The notes below the pieces were generated by a model. That model searched no databases, had not been told where the DNA came from, and saw only the letters and a program-made list of their open reading frames with translations. A DNA stretch of 64,000 nt from Polytrichum commune. Lineage: Eukaryota; Streptophyta; Polytrichopsida; Polytrichales; Polytrichaceae. The stretch lies in assembly GCA_950295325.1 (NCBI GenBank), contig OX485804.1, positions 23,312,001 through 23,376,000 of the forward strand, given 5' to 3'. Position numbers and translations under genes: made by a program. Each line of letters begins with the position of its first letter. Positions within the stretch are counted from its first letter, which is position 1. Below are positions 12,688 through 23,052 of this stretch, piece after piece.

Positions 12688-12789
12688 TAAGTCCTTTGCA
12701 GGAGGGACATAACACCCGTTGATCCCAATATTCAAAGGTGTTAAGGGATGCTAACCATGATTCAACATAAAACGAGTGGTTTGAATTGA

Positions 12790-13055
12790 TTTTTGTCAAG
12801 CATTATTGTATGCAAACTCAACCAAGGATAAATGAAGATCCTAGTCATCTTGAGTTGGACTAACATGATGCCTTAGCATATCTTCTAGAATCCTATTAAG
12901 TCTCTTTGTCTACCTATCTGTTTGAGGATAAAAAACTATAGACATAGCTTGTTTTGTGCCCAAAACATTACATGGTACAACCCAAAACCGACTAGTAAAT
13001 TGAGTATCTCAATCACCAATTAGCTTTTTAGGAAGGCCATGATGCTTATATATAA
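12790..13055 (-). pseudogene. gypsy integrase core fragment (outer element)
   Basis: Minus-strand translation gives the C-terminal half of a Ty3/gypsy integrase catalytic core: HGLPKKLIGD, DTQFTSRFW, then a YPQTDR stretch, then RLNRILEDMLRHH and LVEFAYNN. Several stops interrupt it. It resumes almost exactly where the plus-strand integrase piece ending near 23,830 stops, which is the basis for proposing an internal inversion of the outer element. Confidence 0.7.
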
Positions 13056-13060
13056 AGTAT

Positions 13061-13914
13061 ATGAATAATCTTGATGCAATAATTGTGGTCACTTTGATAG
13101 ATTATAGAGTTTTGAATAAACTAGCCATAACGAATCGATATCCATTGCCAAGAATTGAAGATCTATTTGATCAATTGATCGGATTTCGTGTATTTAGTTC
13201 ATTAGATTTGGCTCAAGGTTATCATCAAATTCGAACTTATATCACAAGTGAACAAGGATCAACAGCCGTTGTGCATGCCTTACGAACATGGCGTTGTTAT
13301 TTAGAAGGTTCAGAATGTATAGTGATTACAAATCACAATCCATTATACTATCTAAAATCACAACATAATTTGTCAAGGCGTTAGGCTTAGTGGTGAGAGT
13401 ATTTGGAGCAAATTTTTCATTACCCATGAGAGTATTTTCATGGGAGAAGTAATGTCGCCGATCCATTAAGCAAGAACCCACTAGATGAAAAGTGGATCAT
13501 GTTAGCCTTACTAACAAGAAGCGCTTCGAGTCGTAACTCCAACCAGTGGCGGCCGACACTGGGAGGAGTGCTCCCATGGAGATGACCAACACTAGAAAAA
13601 ATCACCTTGGGTTCGACAATAAATTCTTTAATAAAATCATTGCATATTATGCTTTAGACCCGTGGTTAGAGGACCCGGTTATTTTAACAAAATTAGTCTT
13701 CAAATATATCATTTGGTGATACCAAGATGCAATTGTGATACCTCCTGTGGGTTCCCTTCAGATATTTATACTTTTTGAATTTTATGATATTTTTTATAGT
13801 AGACATATACGTATTACGAAGATCTTGAAACAAATTGAGACCAATTCTTGGTGGCCAAAATTGAGGGATGATGTCAAGACTTATGTGAAGACATGTGATG
13901 TATGCCAACATAGT
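13061..13914 (+). pseudogene. gypsy RT / RNase H / integrase zinc-finger remnant, inverted segment of outer element
   Basis: Plus-strand reading begins in the reverse transcriptase palm ([35 protein letters not shown]). It jumps by internal deletion to the RNase H end ([18 protein letters not shown]) and then to the integrase HHCC finger (WWPKLRDDVKTYVKTCDVCQ). It is cut at 13,914 by the inner gypsy element and continues in the same frame at 23,597. Confidence 0.8.
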
Positions 13915-14249
13915 TGTCACGGTATGCGGTGTCAACGGCCGCACCTTATCCGTTGGGTTTCATCCATCTAGATTTGGATGGATGAATCTTAGTTGTGGAG
14001 AGGAAGGCTCCTAAGTGAGAAGCCTCCTCCTTGGCTTGGCATTCTTGCCAAGTCAAGTCTTGTGAGTGACTGTGTGGAGAGAGCTTGTGTGAGGTGAACA
14101 TTGCATGTGTGTGCAATAAATCTTGAGTTCTTCTCTCATTTCTTACACTTTTGGATTCTCCCGTAGTGGAGTAAGATATAGCTTGACTTATTGTGTGCAT
14201 TTGAAGAGAGATTAAAGCTCTTATGAGTGTTTGACTCTCTTCCTTCTCA
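13915..14249 (+). repeat. 5' terminal repeat (B1) of inner gypsy element
   Basis: Starts TGTCACGGTATGCGG and is about 85-90% similar to 23,161-23,490 (B2), with shared landmarks GTTTCATCCATCTAGATTTG and TTCTTGCCAAGTCAAGTC. It ends near TTCTCA and has LTR-like TG...CA ends. The copy lacks the 106-bp A unit that flanks B2 at the 3' end, so the two ends of the element are not simple identical LTRs. Confidence 0.7.
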
Positions 14250-15700
14250 TTTGGCAAGAATGCTTCATTTTTTAATTTTAATTTTCTTGATTCTTGAGAT
14301 TTAACGCGCAAGGGGCTCGTGGGGGCATGGAGCGATGAAGTTCCGGAGTTTTGGAGTGGAGAAAACCACAAATTGTAGAAGCAACAAGAAGAAAAATATT
14401 TTCTTGTCAATGTCACATCAAGTTGAAGTGTGGTGACAAATTTTTGAATTTTCCACGGAATGTCATGTTATTTTGCTCACATTCAAGCTTGAATTCGTGA
14501 CATTGAGCTTTGGAAGCGGAGTTGTGATTCTAAGTGGAATTTTTTTTGACACAAAAATCAAACACAAAAAAAACAAATCAAAAAGGGGGGGGGGGGGGGG
14601 GAGAATCCTTTGGGAGTCGGAGTCCCCTGGCTCCTCCCTGGCCCGGACCCTGCTGGGTCCGCCGGCGTCTACCAGCGTCGGCCGGCTGTAGGCGGGCAAC
14701 TGCAGTAAGCAGTTGCACTGAACAACTGTTGCTGCATTTTATTTTTATTTTTATAATTAATTAATTAAAAACTAGATTTTTAATTTAATTTAATTTAATT
14801 ATTTTATGTTTCCTTTCAATCTCTAATTTTTTCTTTTGTCTCTAAGAAGTTAATTTCTTGGGATTAAGAAAGACGGATTTTTGCGGAAACTTTGTTTTCA
14901 TTAATAAAAAATACAAGGTGGAAAACCCAAAGCTCTTATGAAATATTAAGGTACTTAGGATTTCTTTTAGGGGTTGTGTTGCACGAAATTTCCGAGGGGG
15001 TGCCATTGGAGATTAGGTGACATGTGGAATTTTCGTTCAGCCTAAAATAAATTATTATTAGGATCGAATTGTGTTTGTCAACGCATATTCTCGGCATTGT
15101 AATAAGGAGGGATTCTTAGGTAGTAGTGGGGAGATGAGAGATGTGCATAGCTGCCATTTTCTTTTCATGGCAAATGAAACCCTCATTTTTTACCACCAAC
15201 CGTATGCAAGCGCCAGTTGGATGCGGTCAAATTCTGTTTATGCTAATGCGTTGTTTGGGGAAGAGGATCTAGTGCTGAAAATTGCATTGTTTTCTGTATT
15301 TTATTTTGTTACCTTTCCCCGTGGCAGGCTGTATTGCTGGCCGTTGTCGGCATTGCCCCATTTCTTGTTGTATTTGTTTGTGACAGGGTATTGTGGGAGT
15401 GAGGTCGAAGTAATGAGCGACAGGACGTTTGTGTGTACACCAAGTGGATGGTGCTTGTATTTCCTTATGGTGAGGCTGGGTTGGTGACCATCAGATCATA
15501 AGTTTGGTGGTGTTTGTAGGTGTAGGTTGTCTTTCACCTTTTGACCCTTTACCTTGACACCACATTAGTTTAGATTGTTGGCTCTAGTGACTGAACCCAT
15601 TGCGGGTTTATGGTTATAACTCGGAGCCAACATTATCCTTTTCCGTCTCCGGATCATCGGACCTTTTGGACGTTGAACCAGTGGTAGCATCCGACGAGGC
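14250..15700 (+). other. untranslated leader of inner gypsy element
   Basis: No retroviral domain is visible. It holds a 17-bp G homopolymer at 14,585-14,601, a GC-rich patch to about 14,720 and an A/T-rich patch with TTTAATTTAATTT repeats near 14,780. An open frame at 15,071-15,487 resembles nothing I know. A clear tRNA primer site was not identified. Confidence 0.5.
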
Positions 15701-15969
15701 TTTTCAGCCTACTTCTGCGTAGGGGACTGCCATTCGGTCTCACGTCCTTTGGATGGGATCCTTTGACGCGAGATGGCATCTGAGATCGATTTTCTAGTCG
15801 ATCGGGGACCATTTCTCTGCCTGATTGGAAAATTCAGTTCATAACATGGATGAGGGAGAAACGTCAATACAATACCAATTTTAACAACTGATATGCGTTC
15901 GAGCTTCTGCCTCAGCATTTAGAACACAAAGCTCTCCAGACCTATTAGCAGTGGACGGAGTCTCATTGG

Positions 15970-17175
15970 ATGGAGCTACGTCAGATGGAGCGGTACTGGG
16001 AGACTGAGGTTGAGTTGGTATCCGCATTGAAAAAAGGCGCAACTTCTACTTTGATGGTCGTTCCTGAAGTTAAGTCGGAGGTACTGGAGGGAGTATATGT
16101 GGTGGATGTGGAAGATGTTTGTCCTGGTGAATCCAAAGATAAGGGTTCTGCTCCCGCTGTGGAGAGTATGTTGAGTCCAATTGTTCCACTCTCCTGTTAT
16201 GCCAAGGCTACCCAGACGACATTAGCTTCTTTAGAAGCTCCACTAGATTTTGATCCTCTGTAGGAATTCCAACTCCATTTTGAGGAGGAATATGGAGGTT
16301 TCCGCCGAGATCAAATGCAGCGTATCGAAGACTTTCGACGGGAGAAAGAAGACACACCTCGTACCATGTACACGAGGTTGGCGAGCTTTGTCAGGGAATC
16401 TGGAGGTATTTTTGCAGAGAGCCAAATGGTGAAGGTTTTTTTGTAAAAAAATTGATAAACGTCTTATTGACTTAGCGCTGCCCATGATCATCATGGATTA
16501 TGGTGGCCGTGTAACACTTGCAGAAGTTTTCACCATTGTTGAGCAGTGTGATCGTGCCTTGTGTTAGCACGACGCCACTAACTTGATGTCCATGTTAGTG
16601 GATTCTAGCAAATTCCAAAAGGTTCCGGCTGCGGGCTTGGCGGAGGCAGAGGTGGATAAGATCTTGTATTGTTGGTCTTGTGGGCAGGCAGGCCACGCTA
16701 AGAAGGATTGTCCTTCGAAGCAAAGGCAAACCAGACTGTAGTTAATCCGAAGAGAAAACCATTTGTTCCCGCTAAGGATTCGCTGAAGGTGGCGGATAAA
16801 TATTTATCCCAGCAGTTGAAGTGTTCCCATTGTGGGCGGAACAATCGCGCGGTGGAGAACTGCTTCGCTCTCCATCCAAAGAAACGTCCTTCTTCTGATC
16901 GGAAAAAGATGTTGGAGGTGAAGATTGGAACATTGGAGGAAATGTTCAAAAGTTTGCCGTCATCCAACCAAATCTTGGACTCACCGTCCTCCTCCGGCGC
17001 TAAGGCTTGTTCTTCCACTCTGGATTATTATATGTTTGGAGCCTCAGGGGATGTGGTGAGTTCCGCAATGGTGACACGTGCTCAATCCGTGTCACGGGCC
17101 ACGTCTTCGACCACAGGGGAGTCTATGGACACCTTACAAGCTTGGGACAATGGTCGCACAGATCAGATTGGCTAG
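15970..17175 (+). pseudogene. gag region with two CCHC-type zinc knuckles
   Basis: Packages element RNA in the virus-like particle. After an acidic N-terminal part, a stop at 16,261-16,263 interrupts a capsid-like stretch (FEEEYGGFRRDQMQRIEDF). A perfect CX2CX4HX4C knuckle lies at 16,670-16,711 (CWSCGQAGHAKKDC). A second knuckle at 16,822-16,863 has Arg where the His should be (CSHCGRNNRAVENC). The knuckles are in different frames, so there is a frameshift near 16,715. The frame ends at TAG 17,173-17,175, although gypsy-like sequence continues in frame. Confidence 0.78.
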
Positions 17176-17629
17176 GCTCGTCTGCCATTATTTTTTGGCT
17201 TGGCGGATGGTGTCCAATTTTGTAGGTGATCGTCTTCGAACTTGGAGGCTTCGAATCCGGCGACTAACGTGGTGCACACTTTGGCATCCAAAATGTTGCA
17301 CACACATTTGTTTACCGCAATGGAGTGGGCATCATCCGGCATCCAACCCGCTAAGGTTTTTCACCTAGAAGGTAGAATTTTGGAAGGAGAGGCATCCCGT
17401 CTTCTTTGATTATGGCTCAAACCACCGCTGACGTTCCTATCATGGAGGATTTGGAGGAAGCGGGTAGACGATGAGCGAGGTTTGCAACAGAGGCCATTGT
17501 GTCTTTTGACGCATACGCCTCGGATGGCCAAAAACCCACTTCATCTTATGATTCACCAGCCTCTTATCTCTCAGATGTAGCTGCTCAACCTGCTCGCTAG
17601 CGTCGAGGCATTCGATCTGGCGTTGTACT

Positions 17630-18070
17630 TATGGTGAATGATTATGGCATTTTGGTGGTCAGTCAGGCTAGGGGTAACCCTATTCGAGTTGCTCCCCAGT
17701 GTGTGATGATGGATTCAGGAGCACAACCTGTTATGATCGGCAAAAACTTGCACAAAAATTGCGGTTGACGGCCGACAACTTGGCTCCTTGCCCATTTACC
17801 ATTGTCACATCAGTTGGCCTCGTGGAGCGGGCCATAGGTTATACGCGGGAACTATTATAGCTTAGCTTCCGAATGAAGCTTGGGGATCCACCTGCACCTC
17901 TTCTTCTTAGGTGTGCGGTGACGGATGCGACCAACTATGACATTTTAATTGGTCAGCAAATACTTTACCCTCTTGGTTTTGGTTTGGACAACTGGACTGA
18001 GGAGGCGTGGATCCGACCAGGTTGGTCGGCTGGGGATGGCCGCATGGAACTCATTCCTGTGGCGTTTATG
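17630..18070 (+). pseudogene. gypsy aspartic protease
   Basis: Processes the polyprotein. The catalytic DSG triplet is in MMDSGAQPVMIGKNL (DSG at 17,713-17,721). The later ILIG-type strand is in TNYDILIGQQILYPLGF near 17,930-17,980, in another frame. At least one stop (TAG near 17,862) and a frameshift separate them, so it is not functional as it stands. Confidence 0.75.
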
Positions 18071-18089
18071 GCGGCCGCTACCTTAGCAC

Positions 18090-19317
18090 CATTATCCATG
18101 GTTTTGGATGTGATGTTATTGTTGACACATTGCCCTATGGGTCCGCATTATTGGAGGAATCTTTGGCATTTATGGGGAGTATTGAGGATAAACGAGAGAT
18201 GGCACCTCACAGTACATTGGTGCGCGATTCACATGATCCTCATCTTCCTTGGCGCGATTCCGCCGAGCTATTATGGCGATGTGAGGACATTGTCCTCTCT
18301 CTCGCCTCTACGACACCGGTCATACCGGATAGCCCATCGGCGTTGGTACACCCGATTTTGTGGCGCCCGCCAAACGCGGGGATCACTTTGGTGGAACTAT
18401 TTGGGGACATTGGCACGGGTTTAGCGGCCGTATTGGAGGTTGGCCTCACGGTCAAACAGTATGTCTATGTGGACAACTCTCAAGTGTCTACCCGTGTGGC
18501 TCGTTACCATCTTCACCAGTTGATGGTATTGTACCCACAACAATTACATCCAACTGCCATTCGTAGGTGTTTTTCACGTCTCCCTCGTGATGTCACCCTC
18601 ATTAGTGAGGCCGATTTACGACACTTGGGTTTGGTGGATATGATATTTGCGGGATGGCGATGCCAGGGCCATTCACATGCTGGAGCAGGCCGAGGTCTAG
18701 AGGATCCCAGGTCTAGTCTATTTTGGGACCTCATCCGCCTCATGCAGTGGTGATTTTCCCACCAGCCTTCCCCTCCAGGGTATATCTTTGAGAATGTACA
18801 TTTGTTGAGAGACTCTCAGAACAAGGTGTTGGAAGGCGGTCATTATGTTCGTCAACACCTTGGAGATCCCAGTTTTGTGGATGCCGCGAGCATTGGTTCT
18901 TATGCCCACCGGCCTCGGTGGATTTGGACCAACCTCGCACCATCATCTACTTTCGCTGCAGCATTTTCTGCAGTGCCTCCACCTTTTGATCAGAAGGTAG
19001 ATGACATTTTGGATCCAAACCGAACCTCTTTGCCAATTGTTCGAGATGATTTACCCCCATTGGCATTGGTCAACAAAATGGGGGCACCACAGAGGGCATT
19101 TCCCACCTTTATGACGTTTCCACGGTTATTCGCTTTCCGCGATCGAGGGCCGGGTATGGTGTGGGATGCTCACACCAAAACCCACAACGAACCATTGGCT
19201 GACGAACGGGAGCGTGCAATGGGATTCCGCACTGGCACCACTGCAGCTCCTGGCCTTTCTGAGGGCCAAGGACGCTTCGTGTTGGGCCAAGCCATGGATC
19301 TTCATACTATAGTGTGA
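18090..19317 (+). pseudogene. C5 cytosine DNA methyltransferase domain fused into gypsy pol
   Basis: Catalytic domain of a DNA (cytosine-5) methyltransferase, ~312 codons from 18,379. Motif I: LVELFGDIGTGLAAVLEVGL. Motif IV: AGWRCQGHSHAGAGRGL, with the catalytic Cys at 18,661-18,663 but Arg in place of the usual Pro of PCQ. Motif VI: FENV at about 18,787-18,798. Motif VIII-like: HRPRWIWTNL. Motifs IX-X: ERERAMGFRTGTTAAPGLS, then FVLGQAMDL. Motif order is linear I to X, unlike plant DRM enzymes, which are circularly permuted. One in-frame TGA (18,751-18,753) breaks it, and the frame closes at TGA 19,315-19,317. The reading frame is the same as the downstream reverse transcriptase, so it belonged to the polyprotein between protease and RT. 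The subfamily (DNMT3-like or other) cannot be settled by eye. Confidence 0.92.
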
Positions 19318-19338
19318 ACTGTTGGTTTATGCCTTGCA

Positions 19339-19641
19339 TTGCAACGGCATCATGATGACAGGTTGTTGTCTCTGGGGGCAGAGAATTCTGGTCAGGGGGC
19401 ACAACAGTTCACATCTATGGAGGAAGGAATTGAGGTCATGGTTGGAGAAGCCGAACGAATCTTTCGATTCGAGCAGCAGGTGATGAAAGAGCTCCGAGCT
19501 CAACGGGTCTATACTGCTTTGGCTTCTCCACCTCCAGTGGTTGCTCCATCATCACATATTGGTGGTATTGAAGAGGGGATGGACTCTATTACTAGCACGG
19601 AGGTTGGGGGCATGGTTAATGCCCCCTCCTCTCAGTAGTAG
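19339..19641 (+). pseudogene. linker between methyltransferase and reverse transcriptase
   Basis: In the same frame as both neighbours, ~100 codons with a charged, helix-prone segment (EEGIEVMVGEAERIFRFEQQ) and a Pro/Ser-rich tail. It ends at tandem TAG codons 19,636-19,641, after which the same frame continues into the RT. No domain is recognised. Confidence 0.6.
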
Positions 19642-19650
19642 TTAGAGTCC

Positions 19651-20770
19651 GTGCCAGCACCAGGTGGCTCTCTTCTGGTGGAGAGGGAGACCATAGAGTT
19701 TGATGATTGGCCATTGGAATTGGGCCCTCATCTCACTGGTGTTGAGGTATGGAAAGTACGAGAATTTATTCACTCGTACCGTAGGTGTTTTGTTTTAAGC
19801 CTTCAAGATCTTGAAGGTTATAAAGGAAAACCCATCCACATTCAGTTGGAGGACGACCATTTCATTTTTTGGAGACCTTATAGGCTCAGTGTTTCCGAGC
19901 GGATTGGCGTTCAATCTCATTGCCGAGAGCTCTTGGCAGCAAGGTTAATCGAACTGTCCAACAGGGAGTATGTTTGTGCTACGGTTATGCCATCGAAGAA
20001 GGATATCTTTGGCAATTGGACGAAGAAACGGATGTGCGGGGATTACCGTCCAGTTAATCAAAAGACCAAGTCGGATCGGTATCCCATGCCAATCCCGGAG
20101 GAGTTGTTTGATGCCATCGGATTTTCTTAAGTCTTTAGCACCATAGACTTGAGATCTGGCTATCACCAGCTCCCATCACTTGCGGGAGATCGAGTGAAAA
20201 CTACATTTTGGGGAGTTGATCATGATGGGAATGATCAATTGTATCATTGGAAATTTCTTCCATTTGGCCTAAAAAATGCATCTGTTGAGTATCAGAGAAT
20301 GATGGACCAAGTTCTCTCTGGCTTGCCCTTTGCTCAGTGTTACATTGATGATGTAATCATTTTTAGCAAGACACCATAGGAGCATGTAAGGCATCTGAAA
20401 GCCATTTTTGAGCGGTTGCGGTGGTGGGGATTGCGTTTGCACCATGGCAAAGTACAAGTTTTTCCATGACCGACTAGCATATCTAGGTCATATGATTATT
20501 CTAGGAGGTCTTGGAGTGCAGCAAGCTAAGGTGGACACCTTGCAGAAGATTTCAACACTGGTCGATGTGCCGAGACTTCGTGCTCTCTTGGGCTTGGCGA
20601 ATTACTATCTTCGATTTGTCAAGAACTTTAGCTTGATCACCAAGCCTCTCACCATTCTCACGAGCAAAGACCAACCGTGGACTTGGGGTCGTGAGCAACA
20701 ACAAGCATTTGAGACATTAAAGCAGAAATTGGGTACGGCTTCAGTGCTTCGACGTCCAAATCTTTCAAGT
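19651..20770 (+). pseudogene. gypsy reverse transcriptase
   Basis: RNA-dependent DNA polymerase. Fingers: MCGDYRPVNQKTKSDRYPMP. Palm: FSTIDLRSGYHQL. Catalytic box YIDDVIIFSK, with YIDD at 20,341-20,352. Thumb: ALLGLANYYLRFVKNFS. Stops at 20,128-20,130 (TAA) and 20,377-20,379 (TAG); the thumb lies in frame 2 after a shift near 20,440. Motif spacing is that of Ty3/gypsy. Confidence 0.92.
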
Positions 20771-21200
20771 TGCATATGGACTAGAGTTCCTTGGGTTTTG
20801 GAACACTTTTCACTCAGAGTGATGACTTTGGCCGGGAGTATGTTGTTGCTTACGTATCGCGAAGTAACAACACGGCGGAGGCCAATGATTCGTCCTATGA
20901 GGGAGAAGCATTGGTGGCGGTGTGGGCTATTGCCCATTTCCGGCCATATCTTTATGGTCAGCGCTTTACTTTGGTGACTGACCATCAACCGTTACGGTGG
21001 CTCATGAAGTTGGATAAACACACTGGCAAGCTCGTCAGATGGGCTTTGTTGCTCCAGGAGTACGACTTTGAGGTGGTACATCATGTTGGGATTACCAACC
21101 TGGATGAAGATGGACTCTCACGCAATCCAAGTGCTTCGGATGAGGACTTGACCGGGGCCATGTGGCATAGAGATTGTGATCGAGAGGCGGTTCCAGGTTG
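20771..21200 (+). pseudogene. gypsy RNase H
   Basis: Removes the RNA strand after reverse transcription. It returns to frame 1, with SSYEGEALVAVWAI, then FRPYLYGQRFTLVTDHQPL, then RWALLLQEYDFEVVH, and ends with the usual gypsy tail containing GLSRNP. A stop and shift affect only the first catalytic strand near 20,775-20,800. Confidence 0.88.
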
Positions 21201-22590
21201 GTACGCGGTTGCTTACCTCATTCTATTTTCTGGTGCAGCTGTTGAGGTTCTGATGCAGGGCTCGAATGATGAGACTGATCGACCTCAAGTTATTGCGGAT
21301 ATACGGGAAGATCTTCCCGTATTACATAAGCTCCAGCAGGGAACCTTTCCTTCGTCTACCTCGGCAACGGAAAGAGACAGGATTGAACATCGAATAACAA
21401 GGTTCCGTTGGAAGAACGGTTTGTTATTTCGATTGTGGTCGGATAAGACAAGGCGTATTGTCCTTAGACCAGATCAGAGGGTCTCCTTGGTGCGACAAGT
21501 GCACGAGGAACTTGGCCATTTTGGGATACGCATGACACATTCAATGTTGCGTGGCCAATATTGGTGGACTGGCATGTATTAGTAGGTGGCTGCTTATGTC
21601 GGGAGGTGTGAAGTTTGTGACCGAGTCAGGTCTAGCTTTAATACCTTGTCACCTCAGTTACAACCCTTACCTATCATGGGATTGGACTACCGTTGGTCGC
21701 TGGACTTTGCGGGATCGTTGGTTGTTACGCCACATGGAGCAAAGTACGTGTTGGTGATGGTGGAGCATTTTAGCAAGTGGATTGAACTTGTTGCTTTACC
21801 CCAAAATTCTGTAGAGTTGGCTGCGGCCGCCTTTTTGGATCGTGTGTTGGCACGTTTTGGAGCACCGGCTGAGGTATTGACGGACCAAGAGAAGGAGTTC
21901 ATCGATGCTTTTGAGGAGTTGTGCACTAAGGCGCTCATAGATCACCGCACCACCTTTCGGGATCATCCGGAGGCGGATGGCTTGGCTGAACGGGTTGTTC
22001 AGACAACCAAGCGTGGCTTGAGGAAGTATGGATTATTTTGGGGGAGCCACCGGGATTGGGATCTTATGTTGCCTTGGATTGCTATGGGCTATCGATTTAG
22101 TAGGCATGCCTCTTTGGTGTCCTGCAGCCCGTATTAGTTGTTGTATGGACGTGAGCCTATACTCCCGAGTTCTATTCAGGAGAAGCTAGCTCTTGTTGTT
22201 GACTTGGATGACCCAAACATTTGGGCAGAGTGTTTGCAAGAGCAGGCTCAATTATTCCAGAGGGCCATGCCTATGGCCATGAAGAATTTGTCCATTGCTC
22301 AGCACCGTGACACATTGTGTTATGCACGCATTCGCAGTGGTGCTTACCGACCTCAGTTGCAGAGATTCCGACAAGGGGACTATGTTTATCTCCAACATGA
22401 GGCGCCTATGACATTGGATGTTAGGGCGGGGCGCACTATCCTTCGGGTGAAGGAGGTGTTGCCGAGTGGTTTGTTGTTGTTGGAAGACAAGGATGGCAGG
22501 GAATGTCGCAGGCATTCCAAAAACTATGCCCCATGTCATCTACCCATTGAGGGTACAATTCATCTTGAATTGGCCGTCGTGCCAGAGGGT
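21201..22590 (+). pseudogene. gypsy integrase
   Basis: Inserts element DNA into the host. N-terminal HHCC finger: HEELGHFGIRMTHSML, then CEVC. Catalytic core with Asp in SLDFAG, Asp in VLTDQEKEF and Glu in ADGLAERVVQ, giving a D-D-E triad. C-terminal barrel-like part: FRQGDYVYLQHEAP. Stops: tandem TAG at 21,580-21,585 and TAG at 22,135-22,137, otherwise one continuous frame. The chain then runs in frame into the PHD-like module. Confidence 0.9.
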
Positions 22591-22596
22591 CTTCCA

Positions 22597-22731
22597 TGTT
22601 TTGTGTGTGGAGATAAGAAAGGAGCGGCTACTATACTCTTGTGTGACCAGTATCAACATGGTTGATACTTGGCATGCTTGAGGCCACCCTTGACTTCTCT
22701 ACCATCTGAACAATGGAGTTGTCCTCGCTGT
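22597..22731 (+). pseudogene. PHD-finger-like module at integrase C-terminus
   Basis: In the pol frame after integrase: CFVCGDKKGAATILLCD, then GWYLACLRPP, then WSCPRC. Spacing and the LLCD, GW, CLRPP and W.CPRC landmarks are those of a C4HC3 PHD finger, a reader of histone tails. Two zinc ligands are changed (Cys to Tyr after LLCD, His to Tyr after GW), and the Trp codon before the latter is TGA (22,663-22,665). The pol frame ends at TGA about 22,774. It sits where chromoviruses carry a chromodomain. Confidence 0.75.
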
Positions 22732-22774
22732 CGAGGATCTTCGGTACTTGGTGCTTCCACCAATCGTATTCAAT

Positions 22775-23052
22775 GATCATGTGTGGCTTTCATCTTGTAC
22801 CCAAATGAAAAATAAGGAATTATGGCTTAGAGACGCAATCAACATGAGGCGGTGGATTTAATTATTTGGTATTTGATGCCTAAACATCAAAGGCGATTAA
22901 GGATAGGGCTCACATTGCACCCAACCTACAATTCCTCATAATTATGTTTACCATACTAGTTAGTTGCGGAAAAATCCTTCATTACCCATGTCCTTTGGAT
23001 TGGCATTGGTCCTAGCTGCTTGGCGGAACTCCATATTTAGCTGAGGGGGGCA
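22775..23052 (+). other. 3' untranslated region and polypurine tract of inner gypsy element
   Basis: Non-coding stretch ending in the purine run GCTGAGGGGGGCA, followed directly by TGTCAAGG. This is the usual layout of plus-strand primer and 3' LTR start. Confidence 0.65.

Noticed and set aside
12384-12799. Several overlapping GC-rich open frames
   Set aside because: They fall in the Tourist-like MITE C and run on both strands, as expected from GC-rich composition.
13946-14416. 156-codon minus-strand open frame
   Set aside because: Lies in the terminal repeat B1; the matching frame in B2 is not conserved over its length. A by-product of the repeat.
15071-15487. 138-codon open frame in the gypsy leader
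   Set aside because: No gag or other domain and no in-frame link to gag. Reported only as part of the leader.
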